Assembly (NCBI GenBank): GCA_013330155.1
Contig: DUIU01000132.1
Span: forward strand, 1-6,709
Length of the DNA stretch: 6,709 nt
DNA from: Candidatus Poseidonia sp.
GTDB taxonomy: Archaea; Thermoplasmatota; Poseidoniia; Poseidoniales; Poseidoniaceae
Reading direction: 5' to 3'
The translations under genes were made by a program, and so were the position numbers. The notes below the pieces were generated by a model. It was not told the origin of the DNA. It saw only the letters and a program-made list of their open reading frames with translations, and made no database searches. Below are positions 6,209 to 6,709 of the stretch, piece after piece; within the stretch, counting starts at the first letter, position 1, and the number at the start of each line of letters is the position of its first letter.

Positions 6209-6709
6209 TCAGAGGAGGTCGGCCAGCTCATCTTTGATGATTTCAACGGCTTCGAGAATCTCGTCCTTGTGTCGGGCACCGGTGATGACCATCTTTCCGG
6301 AGCCAAAAATAAGGCAAACGACCTTTGGGTCGTCAAGTCGATAAATCAAACCAGGGAATTGCTCTGGCTCGTACTCCACCTTGTCAAAGGGAAGGTGGAA
6401 GGTCAAGTGGTTCAAGTTCAGTTTGCGAGGGACACCTGCTTGGGGCTCACCGGTGAACTTGTCGACGCCGTCGTAGTCCTCCGGATAGTGAAGAGCGTAA
6501 GTGGCGACCATGTTCTGAACTTCGATGGTGACGTCCTTGAGGTCCCATGTCTCAATGCCGGCGGCACGCAAATCCTTGATCATTCGGTCAATTCCGGTGT
6601 GGATGTTGTCCTCGTCCTTTCCGCCGGTGCAGACAGCACGGCCGGAGCGGAACATCAAGATAGCGAGTTTTGGTTCGGTGACTCGGTAGACGACACCAGG
6701 AAATTGTTC
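6209..6709 (-). CDS. tbp: TATA-box-binding protein TBP, N-terminally truncated by the window edge
   Basis: General transcription initiation factor. It binds the TATA element about 25 bases upstream of archaeal promoters, bends the DNA and recruits TFB and RNA polymerase. The visible 166 codons end in TGA at 6211-6209; the reading frame is open to the right edge, and about 40 N-terminal residues (first strand and helix of repeat 1) are missing compared with the Pyrococcus protein as I remember it. Both halves of the pseudo-symmetric saddle are recognisable: EQFPGVVYR then LMFRSGRAVCTGGK in repeat 1, and EYEPEQFPGLIYR then LIFGSGKMVITGAR in repeat 2. All four phenylalanines expected to wedge into the TATA minor groove are present (visible residues 3, 20, 118, 135). 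Odd: between QNMVAT and LNLNHLTFHLP there are about 20 more residues than in textbook archaeal TBPs. It ends in ADLL without a long acidic tail. The next gene starts only 26 bases downstream on the same strand. Confidence 0.97.
   Translation of the reverse strand, partial: EQFPGVVYRVTEPKLAILMFRSGRAVCTGGKDEDNIHTGIDRMIKDLRAAGIETWDLKDVTIEVQNMVATYALHYPEDYDGVDKFTGEPQAGVPRKLNLNHLTFHLPFDKVEYEPEQFPGLIYRLDDPKVVCLIFGSGKMVITGARHKDEILEAVEIIKDELADLL

Overview
This window looks archaeal. The right-hand gene is an unmistakable TATA-binding protein (TBP) of the archaeal two-repeat type. The other two genes encode very large secreted or surface proteins built from PKD/Ig-like beta-sandwich repeats, acidic and rich in N-glycosylation sequons. 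One ends in a membrane anchor plus a cytosolic tail with a GWTMEQWEHYG motif. I associate this combination with planktonic marine Euryarchaeota, most likely Marine Group II (Ca. Poseidoniales) or a relative. That lineage call is inference from remembered family features, not from a search. Everything supported lies on the minus strand, and the coding density is about 99%.

Layout, in the direction of transcription (right to left): (1) 6709-6209, TBP, with the N-terminal part off the window edge; (2) a 26-base gap holding a small GC hairpin; (3) 6182-2652, a 1176-residue type I membrane protein with signal peptide, unique N-terminal domain, Ig-like region, CARDB-like domain, five PKD-like repeats, one transmembrane helix, and a proline-rich cytosolic tail with the tryptophan-rich motif; (4) a 53-base AT-richer gap with a weak TATA-like element placed for a leaderless mRNA; (5) 2598-1, an 866-residue fragment (C-terminus off the window) of a second secreted protein that is collinear with the first over its whole visible length.

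The two large genes are diverged tandem paralogues sharing the same domain order and many anchor motifs. The clearest new signal is the cysteine pattern. Every cysteine in the mature parts can be assigned to a local pair. Some pairs are shared by both proteins, and others are present as a whole in one and absent as a whole from the other, which is what structural disulfides in an extracellular protein would produce. The TBP also looks unusual, with an insertion of roughly 20 residues early in its second repeat. I found no RNA genes, mobile elements, CRISPR arrays or direct DNA repeats. The two gaps between genes are 26 and 53 bases long, so there is no long gene-free stretch.
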